A stretch of 17,554 nt of DNA from Ignavibacteriales bacterium (GTDB lineage: Bacteria > Bacteroidota > Ignavibacteria > Ignavibacteriales > Melioribacteraceae). The notes beneath the pieces are model-generated. The model was given only the letters and a program-made list of their open reading frames with translations, had not been told where the DNA came from and did no database searches. A program made the position numbers and the translations under genes. The DNA is taken from assembly GCA_016929735.1 (NCBI GenBank), contig JAFGID010000035.1:1-17554 (forward strand). The letters are read 5' to 3'. This document shows positions 1 through 9,144 of this stretch, one piece after another. How positions within the stretch are numbered: the first letter of the stretch is position 1; the number at the start of each line of letters is the position of its first letter.

Positions 1-103
1 CAAAAACATTAAATTTTCTTTATTTTGGTAAACAAAATAATAAAAGTTGATTTTATTGTCAAGTTTAAATATATAATAATTAATTAGGAAAATATCGCAA
101 AAA

Positions 104-424
104 TTATATATGTAACGATATTTTCTCCACAAAATTATTCTTATGTACCGCTCCAACTACTGAATCAACAACAGAGCCATTTTTAATATACAAAACTGTT
201 GGTATGCTTCTTATCCCATATTTAGTTGGAATTATTGGATTATTGTCAACATCCATCTTACCAACTTTGATTTTATCTGAATATTCAACGGATAATTCCT
301 TAATTATTGATGCTATGGCTTTACACGGACCACACCAAACTGCCCAGAGGTCAACTAAGACTAATTTATCCGACTTAAGCACTTCTTCGTCGAAATTTTC
401 ATCAGTAATAATAATTGGTTCCAT
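104..424 (-). CDS. trxA: Thioredoxin
   Basis: This is a small cytoplasmic dithiol-disulfide oxidoreductase that reduces protein disulfides and is itself recharged by thioredoxin reductase. The 106 residues match the usual length of a single-domain thioredoxin. The redox motif W30-C31-G32-P33-C34 is intact, D25 occupies the buried-acid position before the active site, and the cis-proline loop is present (I75-P76-T77). There is no signal peptide, so a cytoplasmic role is expected. The start lies 11 bp after the stop of the acyl-CoA dehydrogenase gene. A TAAGG Shine-Dalgarno-like stretch overlaps that stop codon, so the two genes are probably co-transcribed and translationally close. It is the last gene of the minus-strand run within the window. 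The next gene downstream is not visible. Confidence 0.95.
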   Translation of the reverse strand: MEPIIITDENFDEEVLKSDKLVLVDLWAVWCGPCKAIASIIKELSVEYSDKIKVGKMDVDNNPIIPTKYGIRSIPTVLYIKNGSVVDSVVGAVHKNNFVEKISLHI

Positions 425-435
425 TATTAATAACC

Positions 436-1587
436 TTATTTAATTCTCATTACACCATTTTTCTTTAAAATATCTCTTGCGATAATTCCTTTTTGAATTT
501 CATTTGTTCCTTCGAATATCGGATTAATTCTTGCATCTCGATAAAAACGTTCAATAGGTAATTCCCTCGAGTATCCCATTCCACCATGAATTTGAACCGC
601 GAGATCTGATATTTTTACAATACATTCTGAACAATATAATTTTACCATCGCAGATTTTGTTGATATATCCTTTTTCAAATCATACTCATAAGCTGTCCTA
701 TATACCATTGATTCCATGTTGTAAATCATAGTTGCTATTTCGGCGAGGTAAAACTGAATTGCCTGAAATTTAGCAATTTGCTGGTCAAATTGTTTTCTTT
801 CCTTCGCATACTTTGCTGATTGTTCCAATAATTCTTTAGCAGCACCCAGACAAGCGGCACCGAGGCCTAGACGGCCAGCATCGAGAGTCTTCATAGCAAG
901 TAAAAAACCACGCCCATCTTCACCTAAAAGATTTTCTTTTGGTACTCGAACATTATCTAAAGTTATAGCGTTTGTAGTACTTCCACGAATACCCATTTTC
1001 TTTTCTTTCGGACCGGGAGTAAAACCCGGTGTTTTTGTGTCAACAATAAATCCGCTAATTCCTCTTTCTGTCCTTGCATATACTGCCGCTATGTCGGCAA
1101 TGCCTCCATTTGTAATCCACATTTTTTCACCATTCAAGACCCACTCGTTTCCATCAAGTACAGCTTTTGTTCTTAGATTGAAAGCGTCAGACCCAGCATT
1201 AGCTTCGGTTAAACAGTAAGCTGCTATTTTTTCTCCGCTTGCAAGTGGTACCAGATATTTTTGTTTTTGTTCTTCACTACCACCAAGATAAATCGTATTG
1301 GCACCTATTGACTGGTGTGCACCATTGAAGGTTGCTACAGAGAGACACCCCCTTGCAATTTCTTCTTGCATTATACAGTATCCAACTTCTCCAAGCCCAC
1401 TACCACCATATTCCTCTGGAAATGCAACACCCAATAGTCCGAGTTCTCCCATTTTCTTCATCAAATCTTTTGGTATCTGTTCTTCTTCATCAATTTTTGT
1501 TGCAATTGGTTTAATTTCATTATCAACAAAATCCTTAACCATATCACGAAGCATAATTTGTTCTTCATTAAGTTTAAATTCAAACAT
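436..1587 (-). CDS. Acyl-CoA dehydrogenase (short/medium-chain type)
   Basis: This is an FAD-dependent dehydrogenase that introduces the alpha-beta double bond in acyl-CoA and passes electrons to electron-transfer flavoprotein. With the start used here it has 383 residues, the normal family length. Both family signatures are visible: C125-L-T-E-A-N-A-G-S-D134 in the FAD/substrate beta domain, and the Q332...G-G-M-G-Y...R350-D351 block in the C-terminal helical domain. E359 in F-E-G-T-N-E-I-Q is at the catalytic-base position of the short- and medium-chain enzymes. The frame stays open 24 codons further, to 1659. That extension is low in complexity and precedes the family N-terminus, whereas ATG at 1585-1587 has an AGGTG site 7 nt upstream. 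Substrate chain length cannot be read from the sequence. No etfAB or thiolase is adjacent, so a fatty-acid versus branched-chain amino-acid role is open. Confidence 0.93.
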   Translation of the reverse strand: MFEFKLNEEQIMLRDMVKDFVDNEIKPIATKIDEEEQIPKDLMKKMGELGLLGVAFPEEYGGSGLGEVGYCIMQEEIARGCLSVATFNGAHQSIGANTIYLGGSEEQKQKYLVPLASGEKIAAYCLTEANAGSDAFNLRTKAVLDGNEWVLNGEKMWITNGGIADIAAVYARTERGISGFIVDTKTPGFTPGPKEKKMGIRGSTTNAITLDNVRVPKENLLGEDGRGFLLAMKTLDAGRLGLGAACLGAAKELLEQSAKYAKERKQFDQQIAKFQAIQFYLAEIATMIYNMESMVYRTAYEYDLKKDISTKSAMVKLYCSECIVKISDLAVQIHGGMGYSRELPIERFYRDARINPIFEGTNEIQKGIIARDILKKNGVMRIK

Positions 1588-1594
1588 TCTATAA

Positions 1595-1599
1595 CACCT
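1595..1599 (-). promoter_or_regulatory. Shine-Dalgarno site fixing the acyl-CoA dehydrogenase start
   Basis: AGGTG on the minus strand ends 7 nt before the ATG at 1585-1587. It decides against the longer open frame beginning at 1659 because the added 24 residues do not look like the family, and a good ribosome-binding site serves the internal start. Confidence 0.7.
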
Positions 1600-1656
1600 A
1601 TTTTTTAATTTTTTTTCTTGTTTATGAGAATAACTAAAAATAACATTATCTAAAGG

Positions 1657-1688
1657 CAAAAATAAAAAAACAAAAAAGTATATTCAAA
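1657..1688 (-). promoter_or_regulatory. Possible Bacteroidota-type promoter for the acyl-CoA dehydrogenase-trxA pair
   Basis: On the minus strand TTTG (plus 1685-1688) is followed after 20 nt by TATTTTTG (plus 1657-1664). This fits the TTTG / TAnnTTTG layout known for the primary sigma factor of Bacteroidota. It lies about 70 nt upstream of the chosen ATG, inside the 135-bp gap after dnaE, where a separate promoter would be expected. The local sequence is full of A and T runs, so a chance match is quite possible. Confidence 0.35.
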
Positions 1689-1722
1689 TAATTAAATAAA
1701 TTATTTTTGTTGAAAAATTCAC

Positions 1723-4700
1723 TTAAATTGTTGATATTGATATTGAATTTTCACCTGATATATTTATTATTTTATCAATTAAATCCCTTGAGGGATTAAC
1801 TTTAAAATCAATAGCAAATTCACGATTTACTTTTGTTTCTTTTACACGAAGATATACCGGTATATCACCATTATTATTTTCGAATATATTTTTTAATTCG
1901 ATTATTGTACTATTGTTATGAATATTTTCATCTAACTCTACAACTATCTTTTTTGTTAATTTCATTAATGAATCAGCTAATGAAATAATTTCTTGAACCA
2001 TTAATTTAACTGCGTCGCCACTACTTTCTAATTTTCCGACTGCTAATATAGTAGATTCCATTTTAATAAGTTCTGAATATTTTTGATAATCGCGTGAAAA
2101 AATAACGCACTCACAAGAACCCGAAAAATCATCCAATCGGAAAATTGCCATTTTATTTTCTAACTTGTCATATTTAATTTTAAGTTCTGTTATTACACCA
2201 CATACTCTAACAATACTTCCATCTTCACACTTTTCTGTTTCACCAAAATGTACATTTGCAAAATTCTGATATTCGTATTCATATTTTCTTAAAGGGTGAT
2301 CAGTCAAATAAAAACCCAATACTTTTCTTTCTTTTGAAAGCATTTCTTTTGTGTCCCATTGCATAACCGTTGGTAATTTCGGTTCTTCAAGGTTAATTAT
2401 GTCTTCGTCTTCACCAAACAAGTTATTGGATAATTTTTCTTTTATATTTTTAACTTTTCTTCCATACTCCAACGCATCTTCCACAGCGCCATAGTTTTGC
2501 GCTCTATGTCCTTTAACGTAATCGAAAGCACCCGCTAAAATTAAACTTTCAAGTGTCTTCTTGTTGATTATTCGATTCTCAACGTTAGCACAAAAATCGA
2601 AAATACTTGTAAAGTCGCGACCAATTCTATTTCTTGTATCAATAATTTCTTCAACAGCATTTATTCCAACATTTTTAATTGCAGACATTCCAAAGATGAT
2701 TTTACCATCTTCAACATTAAAATATACAGATGGTTTATTTACATTCGGTTGCATAACTTTTATATTTAACTTTCTGCAATCTTCTAAAAAATTTGTTACT
2801 TTAGTAGAATTATTCACCTCATTTGTAAGATTAGCTGCCAAGAATTCTTCTAAATAGTAATTTTTTAAATAAGCCGTTTGATATGCAATAAGACTGTAGG
2901 CGACTGCGTGGCTTTTGTTAAAACCATAATTGGCAAACTTATCTATTAATATAAAGATATCATTCGCCACTTTTTTGTTCACATTATTTTCCTGAGCACC
3001 CTTAATAAATATTTCCTTTTGTTTTTTCATCGTATCGGTAAGTTTTTTACCCATTGCTCTTCTCAATATGTCTGCATCGGCTAAACTCATACCTCCGATT
3101 TTATTGGCAATCTGAATGATCTGCTCTTGATATACAATTATTCCGTATGTTGATTTCAATATTGGTTCAAGCAATGGATGGAGATACTCCACATTTTTCT
3201 TACCATGTTTTCTTGCTATAAAATCATCTATATTTTCCATAGGACCGGGACGATACAGAGCATTCATTGCAGCAAGATCCTCAATACAGGTAGGCTTTAA
3301 CTTTTTCAAGTATTCTCGCATAGGTGCAGATTCAAACTGAAACACTCCAGTAGTTTGTCCTTTCGAAAATAATTCATAAGTTTTTGAATCGTCGAATGGA
3401 ATTTTGTAAATATCAATTTCTTCGTTGCGTCTTTCTTTCACCAACTCTACTGTATCACGAATAATTGACAATGTTCTTAATCCGAGAAAATCCATTTTCA
3501 ACAGACCTACATCTTCAAGGTCTTTCATGTTGAATTGAGAAACAATTTCATTATCATTTCCAGCCAAACATAACGGGACGTGTTCGACAGCGGGACCGGG
3601 AGTAATTACAACTCCCGCAGCATGTTTGGATGCATTTCTATTCATACCTTCCAAAACACGTGAGTATTTTAGTAATTCCTGGATACTCGCATCCTTTGAA
3701 TCTCTAAATTCTTTTAATTCAACCACGTCATTGAGTGCTTGGTCAATTGTATATACTTTACCAAATTTAGAAGGAATTTTTTTTGTTATTTCTTCAGCAG
3801 TTTGAATAGATATTTTTAATACTCTAGCAACATCTTTTATCACAGCTTTTGAGGATAATCTATTAAACGTGATTATTTGACAGACTGATTGTTCACCATA
3901 TTTTTCTTTTACATATTGAATAATTTTATCTCTCTGGTCATCTGCAAAATCAATATCAATATCAGGCATAGTTCTTCTCGAAGGATTTAAAAATCTCTCG
4001 AATAATAAATTATAATCAAGTGGATTTACTTCAGTGATACCCAAAGCATAAGCTATTATACTACCTGCTGCACTCCCTCTTCCATGTCCAACCGGTATTT
4101 TATTTTTCTTCGCATAAGAGATGAAATCTTGAACAATTAAGAAATATCCGGCAAAACCCATTTCATTTATTACTTTAATTTCGTAATTAAATCTCTCAAT
4201 AATTTCATCTGTTATTTCATTATATCTTTCTCTTAAACCTTCGTCTGCAAGAATTTTGAGATATTCCTCAAGATTTTTTGCATTTGAATTTTCAGGAATT
4301 ACGAAATTCGGAAACTTATGTTCCCTTTTCTCAAATTCGATGTTTATTTTGTCAGTTATTTCGAGTGTGCTTTCAATTGCTTGTGGGTAGTCTTTGAATA
4401 CTTTTATCATTTCATCAGCAGACTTAAAATAAATCTCGTCGGTTTGATATCTCAACTGGTGATAATCTGCTGTTCCTGATTTGTCTGATAATAAAAGAAG
4501 AATATTGTGAGCGACTGCATGTTCTTTTTCTATGTAATGAATATCGTTAGTTGCGACTAATTTTATATTTAATTCATTAGATAATTTAGCCATTCCTTCA
4601 ATAATTATTTTTTCATCTGGTAAATTGTGGTCCTGTATTTCTAAATAAAAATCATCTCCAAATAATTCTTTAAATCGTATTGCAATTTGTTTAGCTTTAT

Positions 4701-5187
4701 GGTATTCACCTGATATAAGATAAGGTGGAATAATTCCATGTCCACAAGCGGTAGTACAAATTAAATTATCTTTAAATTTTTCTAATACTTCGAGATCGAT
4801 TCGTGGTTTATAATAAAAACCCTCTAAAAAACCAATCGTTGAAAGTTTAACAAGATTTTTATATCCATCATAATTTTTAGCGAGGAGAATCAAATGATTA
4901 TAATGTTTTGATTGCTTTCGTCCATTCGAGTTATCTTCGCTGCCCTTCCCCTTCTCAAATCTTGAACCTTCTAATGTGATGTATGCTTCTATTCCAATAA
5001 TTGGTTTAATTTTTTTTTCTTTTGCTTTTGTATAAAATTCATAAACACCATACATAACTCCATGGTCTGTCAATGCAAGAGCAGGCATATTATTTTTTTT
5101 AGCCGCATCAAGAAGCGTATCAATTGTGCATGCGCCATCTTGCAAGCTATAATGTGAATGGTTATGTAAATGCATAAATTCTGACAT
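1723..5187 (-). CDS. dnaE: DNA polymerase III alpha subunit (DnaE1 type)
   Basis: This is the catalytic subunit of the replicative DNA polymerase. The 1154 residues match full-length DnaE1. The N-terminal PHP domain (about 1-280) begins with an H8-N-H10 pair and keeps L-T-D41-H42, E67, C148 and D215-I-H217. It therefore looks able to bind metals, unlike the degenerate E. coli PHP domain. The polymerase core carries P408-D-I-D411-I-D413-F and the third catalytic aspartate D566 in K-M-D-F-L-G-L. A helix-hairpin-helix segment lies near 834-850, an OB fold near 990-1070, and the family C-terminal domain follows. L-S-N-N-L-F around 919-924 sits where a beta-clamp-binding motif is expected, though it is degenerate. 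No Shine-Dalgarno site precedes the ATG, and M5 is a possible alternative start. It follows dut by 36 bp, so the two are probably co-transcribed. Confidence 0.97.
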   Translation of the reverse strand: MSEFMHLHNHSHYSLQDGACTIDTLLDAAKKNNMPALALTDHGVMYGVYEFYTKAKEKKIKPIIGIEAYITLEGSRFEKGKGSEDNSNGRKQSKHYNHLILLAKNYDGYKNLVKLSTIGFLEGFYYKPRIDLEVLEKFKDNLICTTACGHGIIPPYLISGEYHKAKQIAIRFKELFGDDFYLEIQDHNLPDEKIIIEGMAKLSNELNIKLVATNDIHYIEKEHAVAHNILLLLSDKSGTADYHQLRYQTDEIYFKSADEMIKVFKDYPQAIESTLEITDKINIEFEKREHKFPNFVIPENSNAKNLEEYLKILADEGLRERYNEITDEIIERFNYEIKVINEMGFAGYFLIVQDFISYAKKNKIPVGHGRGSAAGSIIAYALGITEVNPLDYNLLFERFLNPSRRTMPDIDIDFADDQRDKIIQYVKEKYGEQSVCQIITFNRLSSKAVIKDVARVLKISIQTAEEITKKIPSKFGKVYTIDQALNDVVELKEFRDSKDASIQELLKYSRVLEGMNRNASKHAAGVVITPGPAVEHVPLCLAGNDNEIVSQFNMKDLEDVGLLKMDFLGLRTLSIIRDTVELVKERRNEEIDIYKIPFDDSKTYELFSKGQTTGVFQFESAPMREYLKKLKPTCIEDLAAMNALYRPGPMENIDDFIARKHGKKNVEYLHPLLEPILKSTYGIIVYQEQIIQIANKIGGMSLADADILRRAMGKKLTDTMKKQKEIFIKGAQENNVNKKVANDIFILIDKFANYGFNKSHAVAYSLIAYQTAYLKNYYLEEFLAANLTNEVNNSTKVTNFLEDCRKLNIKVMQPNVNKPSVYFNVEDGKIIFGMSAIKNVGINAVEEIIDTRNRIGRDFTSIFDFCANVENRIINKKTLESLILAGAFDYVKGHRAQNYGAVEDALEYGRKVKNIKEKLSNNLFGEDEDIINLEEPKLPTVMQWDTKEMLSKERKVLGFYLTDHPLRKYEYEYQNFANVHFGETEKCEDGSIVRVCGVITELKIKYDKLENKMAIFRLDDFSGSCECVIFSRDYQKYSELIKMESTILAVGKLESSGDAVKLMVQEIISLADSLMKLTKKIVVELDENIHNNSTIIELKNIFENNNGDIPVYLRVKETKVNREFAIDFKVNPSRDLIDKIINISGENSISISTI

Positions 5188-5223
5188 CTGATAAATTGTT
5201 AACTAAAAATTTAACTTAAAATT

Positions 5224-5673
5224 CTAATTTTTTCCCGAATGACCAAATCCACCTACTCCTCTTTCGGTATCTGATAATTCTGTAACTTCACATAAATTAC
5301 TTTTAAAAACTTTACTTATTACAAGCTGTGCGATTCTATCTCCCCTATTAACTACAAATGTTTTATCAGAAAAATTAAATAAAATAATTTTTATTTCACC
5401 GCGATAATCTGAATCTATTGTCCCGGGAGAATTTAAAATTCCTATTCCATGATTTGCTGATAACCCACTTCTTGGTCTAACTTGTGCTTCATAACCATTA
5501 GGAATTTCAAAAATGAGGTTTGTAGGAACAAGTGTGAATTGTTTGGGTAAAATTTCAAGCTTATTATTAATCGCGGCACGAATGTCCATTCCTGAGCTTC
5601 CATCAGTTGCATAACCTGGTAATGGAATATCGGAAAATGCGTTTGATATCCTTTTTACTTTAATATAAATCAT
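5224..5673 (-). CDS. dut: dUTP diphosphatase (trimeric dUTPase)
   Basis: The enzyme hydrolyses dUTP to dUMP and pyrophosphate, which keeps uracil out of DNA and supplies the thymidylate precursor. At 149 residues it has the standard trimeric length, and all five family motifs are present in order: G28-M-D-I-R, P67-R-S-G-L-S, G84-T-I-D87-S-D-Y-R-G with the catalytic aspartate D87, G111-D-R-I-A-Q-L, and the C-terminal R138-G-V-G-G-F-G-H-S-G. The last motif has H-S where many homologues have S-T, a conservative variant. The gene is first in a dut-dnaE pair, which couples nucleotide-pool cleaning with the replicative polymerase. A 96-bp gap separates it from the gene upstream, the most likely place for an internal promoter, but I see no convincing boxes there. 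No Shine-Dalgarno site is apparent. Confidence 0.96.
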   Translation of the reverse strand: MIYIKVKRISNAFSDIPLPGYATDGSSGMDIRAAINNKLEILPKQFTLVPTNLIFEIPNGYEAQVRPRSGLSANHGIGILNSPGTIDSDYRGEIKIILFNFSDKTFVVNRGDRIAQLVISKVFKSNLCEVTELSDTERGVGGFGHSGKN

Positions 5674-5769
5674 CTTGCTAAAATAAATAATGCTGATACT
5701 CTAAAATAAAACGAAAAAAGTAAAAAGAACAATTGATTTTTAATAAAATTTTTATAAAAAATAATTCAA

Positions 5770-7650
5770 TTACTTTTCTAATAACCTCTTTTTTGCTGTT
5801 TCGATATCTATTCTTATCGTTTTTTTAATTTCCTCATCTTTTGATATCGCCAAAAATGTTTGATAATACTCAATTGCCTTTTCATATTGTTCTGTTATGT
5901 AATAAATACTGCCAAGATTTGCTATCGCTTGTTCAAAGAACGGATCTATTTGTAATGTTTTCAAATAAATAACTTCAGCTTCTTTTAGTTTGTTTTGGAA
6001 AAAAAATAGCGAACCCCAATTAAAATATGCTAAAGGATTTTCAGGATTAAATTTTATTGCTTTTCTAAAATAGAAATCTGCTTTTTCAAAGTTTCCTATT
6101 ACTCCGTAGGAATTTCCTAAATTTATATAAGTTAAATAATTTTCTTGAATAGAAAGAGATTTATTATAATTTTGAATTGCAATATCAATTTTACCTTCAT
6201 TATATGCGAGATTTCCAAGCTGTAAGTAAGCATCATAATCTGTAAACTTAGGTAATGGAATTAGTAAATAATAAATAAGTCCAAAAACCGCTGTAAATGT
6301 AAATGGTAAAATAAATTTTTTATAATTTTTATTTTTAATAAATGTATAGATTTCATAAATAGCAAAAGATGCTAGGATTATAAATAATGGTAAAAGAGCA
6401 AGTCGGAATCTGCCATTGACGAAAAATATAATTGTACTAATTGCATAGCCAAAAAATATTATATAAAAATATTTTAGTTCCTTCCTTCTGGACCAGGATA
6501 AGAATAAACCAAAAAGAGCCAAAAATGAAATTATATCGAAATCTATTATTAATAAGTTAAGAATTGTTGAATAATTATCAGCATAGAAATCTTTATTCAT
6601 CACAAATGATTGAGGATTTTCGCTTGGACCAAAGAAAAGAAACATTTTTTTTAGATATAAAATAGCAGCATTATCAGGATTTTTAACAATATATTCCAAA
6701 CCTTTTTCGAACCAAAATGAAGAAGTTTCGGATGCAGTAAGGTCGCGTCCAAGTATTTTTTGAGCGTATTTTTGTCCTGCTAAATCGTTATGAAAATCAA
6801 ATTCCTGCGGTGTAACAAAAACACCCTGCGAATTTTCATTGTTACCGAGATAAAAATTAATACCACCATTTGAAGTAAGTAAAACAAATTCATCGGCAAT
6901 AATATAATTTCTTAAGGTAACAGGAAATATAATTAATATAATTCCAGCACTGAAGACTAAAATTCTTTTGTAGGTTGATTTTAACTTGTTAATAAAACCT
7001 TTCGCACTTTCAAAGAAAAATATACAGATGAGAATCAAGAAAACAACGAGTACAAAATTTCCACGGAACAGAACGCTAATTCCCCCAAAAATGCCTGATA
7101 AAAACCAATGCTTTAATCTATTTGTTTCGCTTGATTTCAAAATAAAATAAACAAAAAGACATAAGAAAAATAATTGTAAAGTTTCCGATAAAATTGCACC
7201 AGAATAGAATACAAATACAGAATATAAAGAAGCGATACCACTACCGATTAATGCAATTTTTTCTGAAAACAGTTTTTTTGAAATAATATAAATCAACAAG
7301 ATAGAAAAGGTACTGATTACAACCTGTAACAATTGAATTAATAATACAGATTGACCAAACATCCCGTAAATTATAGCTAAAAAATATGGATAAACCGGAG
7401 CCATGAAAAATACATCATTACCAAGCCAATCATTCGAAGCAATAATACTTTTTGCCCATTCGTTATAGATTTTGGCGTCAGAAAAGAGGTTGTCGCCGAA
7501 AGGAGTTGACTGTAATTCAAAAATATAAATTAGACGAATAACCAATCCAACAAGAAGAATAATTCCGAGTATTATCAGATTATTATTTTTATTCTTTTTT
7601 GTTGCTTCTGTTATTGGCTTGCTCGAAAATTTCTTTTTCTTTTTGCTCAT
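5770..7650 (-). CDS. GT39/PMT-type membrane glycosyltransferase with C-terminal TPR repeats
   Basis: This is an integral membrane protein of 626 residues. A lysine-rich cytoplasmic start (residues 3-22) leads into a GT-C-type domain with about eleven membrane segments between roughly 24 and 464. F56-S-D58-A-K-I-Y in the first extracytoplasmic loop, A84-P-V-Y-P-Y, S155-E-T and L194-F-R-G-N are typical of the family that transfers sugars from polyprenyl-phosphate donors, and D58 is the likely catalytic acid. The part after about 474 holds four TPR units (about 474-507, 508-541, 542-575, 576-609), which probably mediate protein contacts. It starts 8 bp after the flippase gene, so the two probably act on the same lipid-linked glycan or sugar donor. 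The acceptor (protein, lipid or polysaccharide) cannot be told. The topology is my estimate by eye. Confidence 0.8.
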   Translation of the reverse strand: MSKKKKKFSSKPITEATKKNKNNNLIILGIILLVGLVIRLIYIFELQSTPFGDNLFSDAKIYNEWAKSIIASNDWLGNDVFFMAPVYPYFLAIIYGMFGQSVLLIQLLQVVISTFSILLIYIISKKLFSEKIALIGSGIASLYSVFVFYSGAILSETLQLFFLCLFVYFILKSSETNRLKHWFLSGIFGGISVLFRGNFVLVVFLILICIFFFESAKGFINKLKSTYKRILVFSAGIILIIFPVTLRNYIIADEFVLLTSNGGINFYLGNNENSQGVFVTPQEFDFHNDLAGQKYAQKILGRDLTASETSSFWFEKGLEYIVKNPDNAAILYLKKMFLFFGPSENPQSFVMNKDFYADNYSTILNLLIIDFDIISFLALFGLFLSWSRRKELKYFYIIFFGYAISTIIFFVNGRFRLALLPLFIILASFAIYEIYTFIKNKNYKKFILPFTFTAVFGLIYYLLIPLPKFTDYDAYLQLGNLAYNEGKIDIAIQNYNKSLSIQENYLTYINLGNSYGVIGNFEKADFYFRKAIKFNPENPLAYFNWGSLFFFQNKLKEAEVIYLKTLQIDPFFEQAIANLGSIYYITEQYEKAIEYYQTFLAISKDEEIKKTIRIDIETAKKRLLEK

Positions 7651-7658
7651 AAATAATA

Positions 7659-9137
7659 CTAAACTATAAATTTATTTCTTGAAAAAATAGTTTTAAATGT
7701 TGTTGATACTTCTTTGAAACTAACAATATTCAATATAAAAATTAATAATACAAAAAGAATCATAATGATTGATTTAATTAGAATGTTCATGTCGCCAAAA
7801 TAGAATAAGACATAATAGGCACCTATTGCAAGAAAAGTAAGTAACAATAATTTCATCACCTTGTCAAATTCATAATGTATCTTATAAAATTTTTGTGATA
7901 TAATATATTGAAAAAACGCCATTGCCATATAACTCAATAAAGTTGAAACAGCGGCAGCCATAAAACCCCACTGAGGAATAAAGAAATAATTAAAACCAAT
8001 TTTCACTAATGCGCCAATACCTGTAACTAATATTGTCCATTTCGTTTTTTCTTCAATATAAATTCCTGCATAAAAATTAAAATAAATTCCGTTAAACAAA
8101 TATCCCAGTAAAATCAATGGAACGATAATAAGACCACTTAGATATTCTCTTCCAATTATTGTGCGTCCAAAAATTTCTATTTGTACAACCTCCTCAATAA
8201 ATAAGGATAGAAAAACACAAAGAATACCTGCAACTAAAATAAAAACGGTTAATACTTTCGAAAAAATTTCTTTCGCATTTTTTTCTTTTGCATTTTGTAG
8301 GAAAAATGGTTGCCATGCAAATTGAAACATCGAGACGAATAACATCATAAAAATCCCGAGTTTATAACTTGCACGATAAATACCGACTGTCGATTCGTCT
8401 GTGAACATTTCTAACATAGGAATATCAATCAGCTGAACTGTCATTGCCGATAAACTTGCCGGTAAATAGGGAATTCCAAATTTCAGTAATTTTATTAGAA
8501 TTTTCTTATTAATAGTCAGCTGCAAATTTTTTAAAATATCCTTAGATAACGCAATAAGAGAAAAAATTGATGCACATAAATTAGCAATAAAAATTGCTTC
8601 TATACCCATTTTGAAAACAAGTATCAGTATAATATTAAGTGCAACATTTATTATTATATTTAGAAGTTTTATTGTTGCAAATTTTTTTGCTTTGCGTTGA
8701 AGTCTTAAATTCGCAAAAGGAACAAATGTAAGTGAATCAATTAAAAGAATTAAAATTATATAATAAACAATATTAAAATATTCTTCCCTAATTTTTAATA
8801 TATCGCTTGCCTGATAACTAAAGATAAAAAATGTTATTGAAAAAATTAACGAAGTAATTAAAACTGTTAGGAATGCAGTGGAAAATATTTTTTTCTTCTC
8901 ATCCCCTTCTGCAAGGGAATCATATTTCATAAAGGCGACGTCCATTCCATAAATATAGATTATATTTAGGAATGCGAAGAATGTATAGACATAAGAATAC
9001 TTACCAAACTCTGCCGTAGTAAAAACTTGTGTGTAGAAAGGTACTAGGAGAAAACCAATTAACCGACCGATGATTGTACTCAAACCATATACAGCGGTAT
9101 CTTTTCCTAATTCTAATATTTTTTTTAGACTACTCAT
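7659..9137 (-). CDS. Polysaccharide/lipid-linked oligosaccharide flippase (Wzx-like, MOP superfamily)
   Basis: This 492-residue protein consists almost wholly of hydrophobic segments, about twelve to fourteen. It opens with G18-L-S-T-I-I-G-R-L-I-G-F and F-Y-T-Q-V, the usual first-helix pattern of bacterial polysaccharide-export flippases. The mid-protein stretches L-K-F-G-I-P-Y-L-P and Y-R-A-S-Y-K-L-G followed by F-A-W-Q-P-F-F are also typical of this group. Members move undecaprenyl-linked glycans across the inner membrane. It ends 8 bp before the GT39-type gene and starts 7 bp after folC, so it is inside the operon. The exact cargo is unknown: no Wzy polymerase, ligase or other glycan-assembly genes are next to it apart from the GT39 gene and the GDP-mannose synthase gene farther upstream. 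No Shine-Dalgarno site is seen before the ATG. Confidence 0.85.
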   Translation of the reverse strand: MSSLKKILELGKDTAVYGLSTIIGRLIGFLLVPFYTQVFTTAEFGKYSYVYTFFAFLNIIYIYGMDVAFMKYDSLAEGDEKKKIFSTAFLTVLITSLIFSITFFIFSYQASDILKIREEYFNIVYYIILILLIDSLTFVPFANLRLQRKAKKFATIKLLNIIINVALNIILILVFKMGIEAIFIANLCASIFSLIALSKDILKNLQLTINKKILIKLLKFGIPYLPASLSAMTVQLIDIPMLEMFTDESTVGIYRASYKLGIFMMLFVSMFQFAWQPFFLQNAKEKNAKEIFSKVLTVFILVAGILCVFLSLFIEEVVQIEIFGRTIIGREYLSGLIIVPLILLGYLFNGIYFNFYAGIYIEEKTKWTILVTGIGALVKIGFNYFFIPQWGFMAAAVSTLLSYMAMAFFQYIISQKFYKIHYEFDKVMKLLLLTFLAIGAYYVLFYFGDMNILIKSIIMILFVLLIFILNIVSFKEVSTTFKTIFSRNKFIV

Positions 9138-9144
9138 AATAAAA

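Noticed and set aside
1588..1659. 24-codon N-terminal extension of the acyl-CoA dehydrogenase
   Set aside because: The added residues do not resemble the family, and a good AGGTG site serves the internal ATG at 1585-1587.
5093..5100. Eight-A run (minus strand) early in dnaE as a programmed frameshift site
   Set aside because: The frame is intact on both sides, no stimulatory structure is apparent, and A runs are frequent here.
5674..5769. Imperfect AT-only hairpin with a T-rich tail on the minus strand before dut, as a terminator of the upstream genes
   Set aside because: The arms match only with gaps and contain almost no G-C pairs, so I cannot separate it from background.
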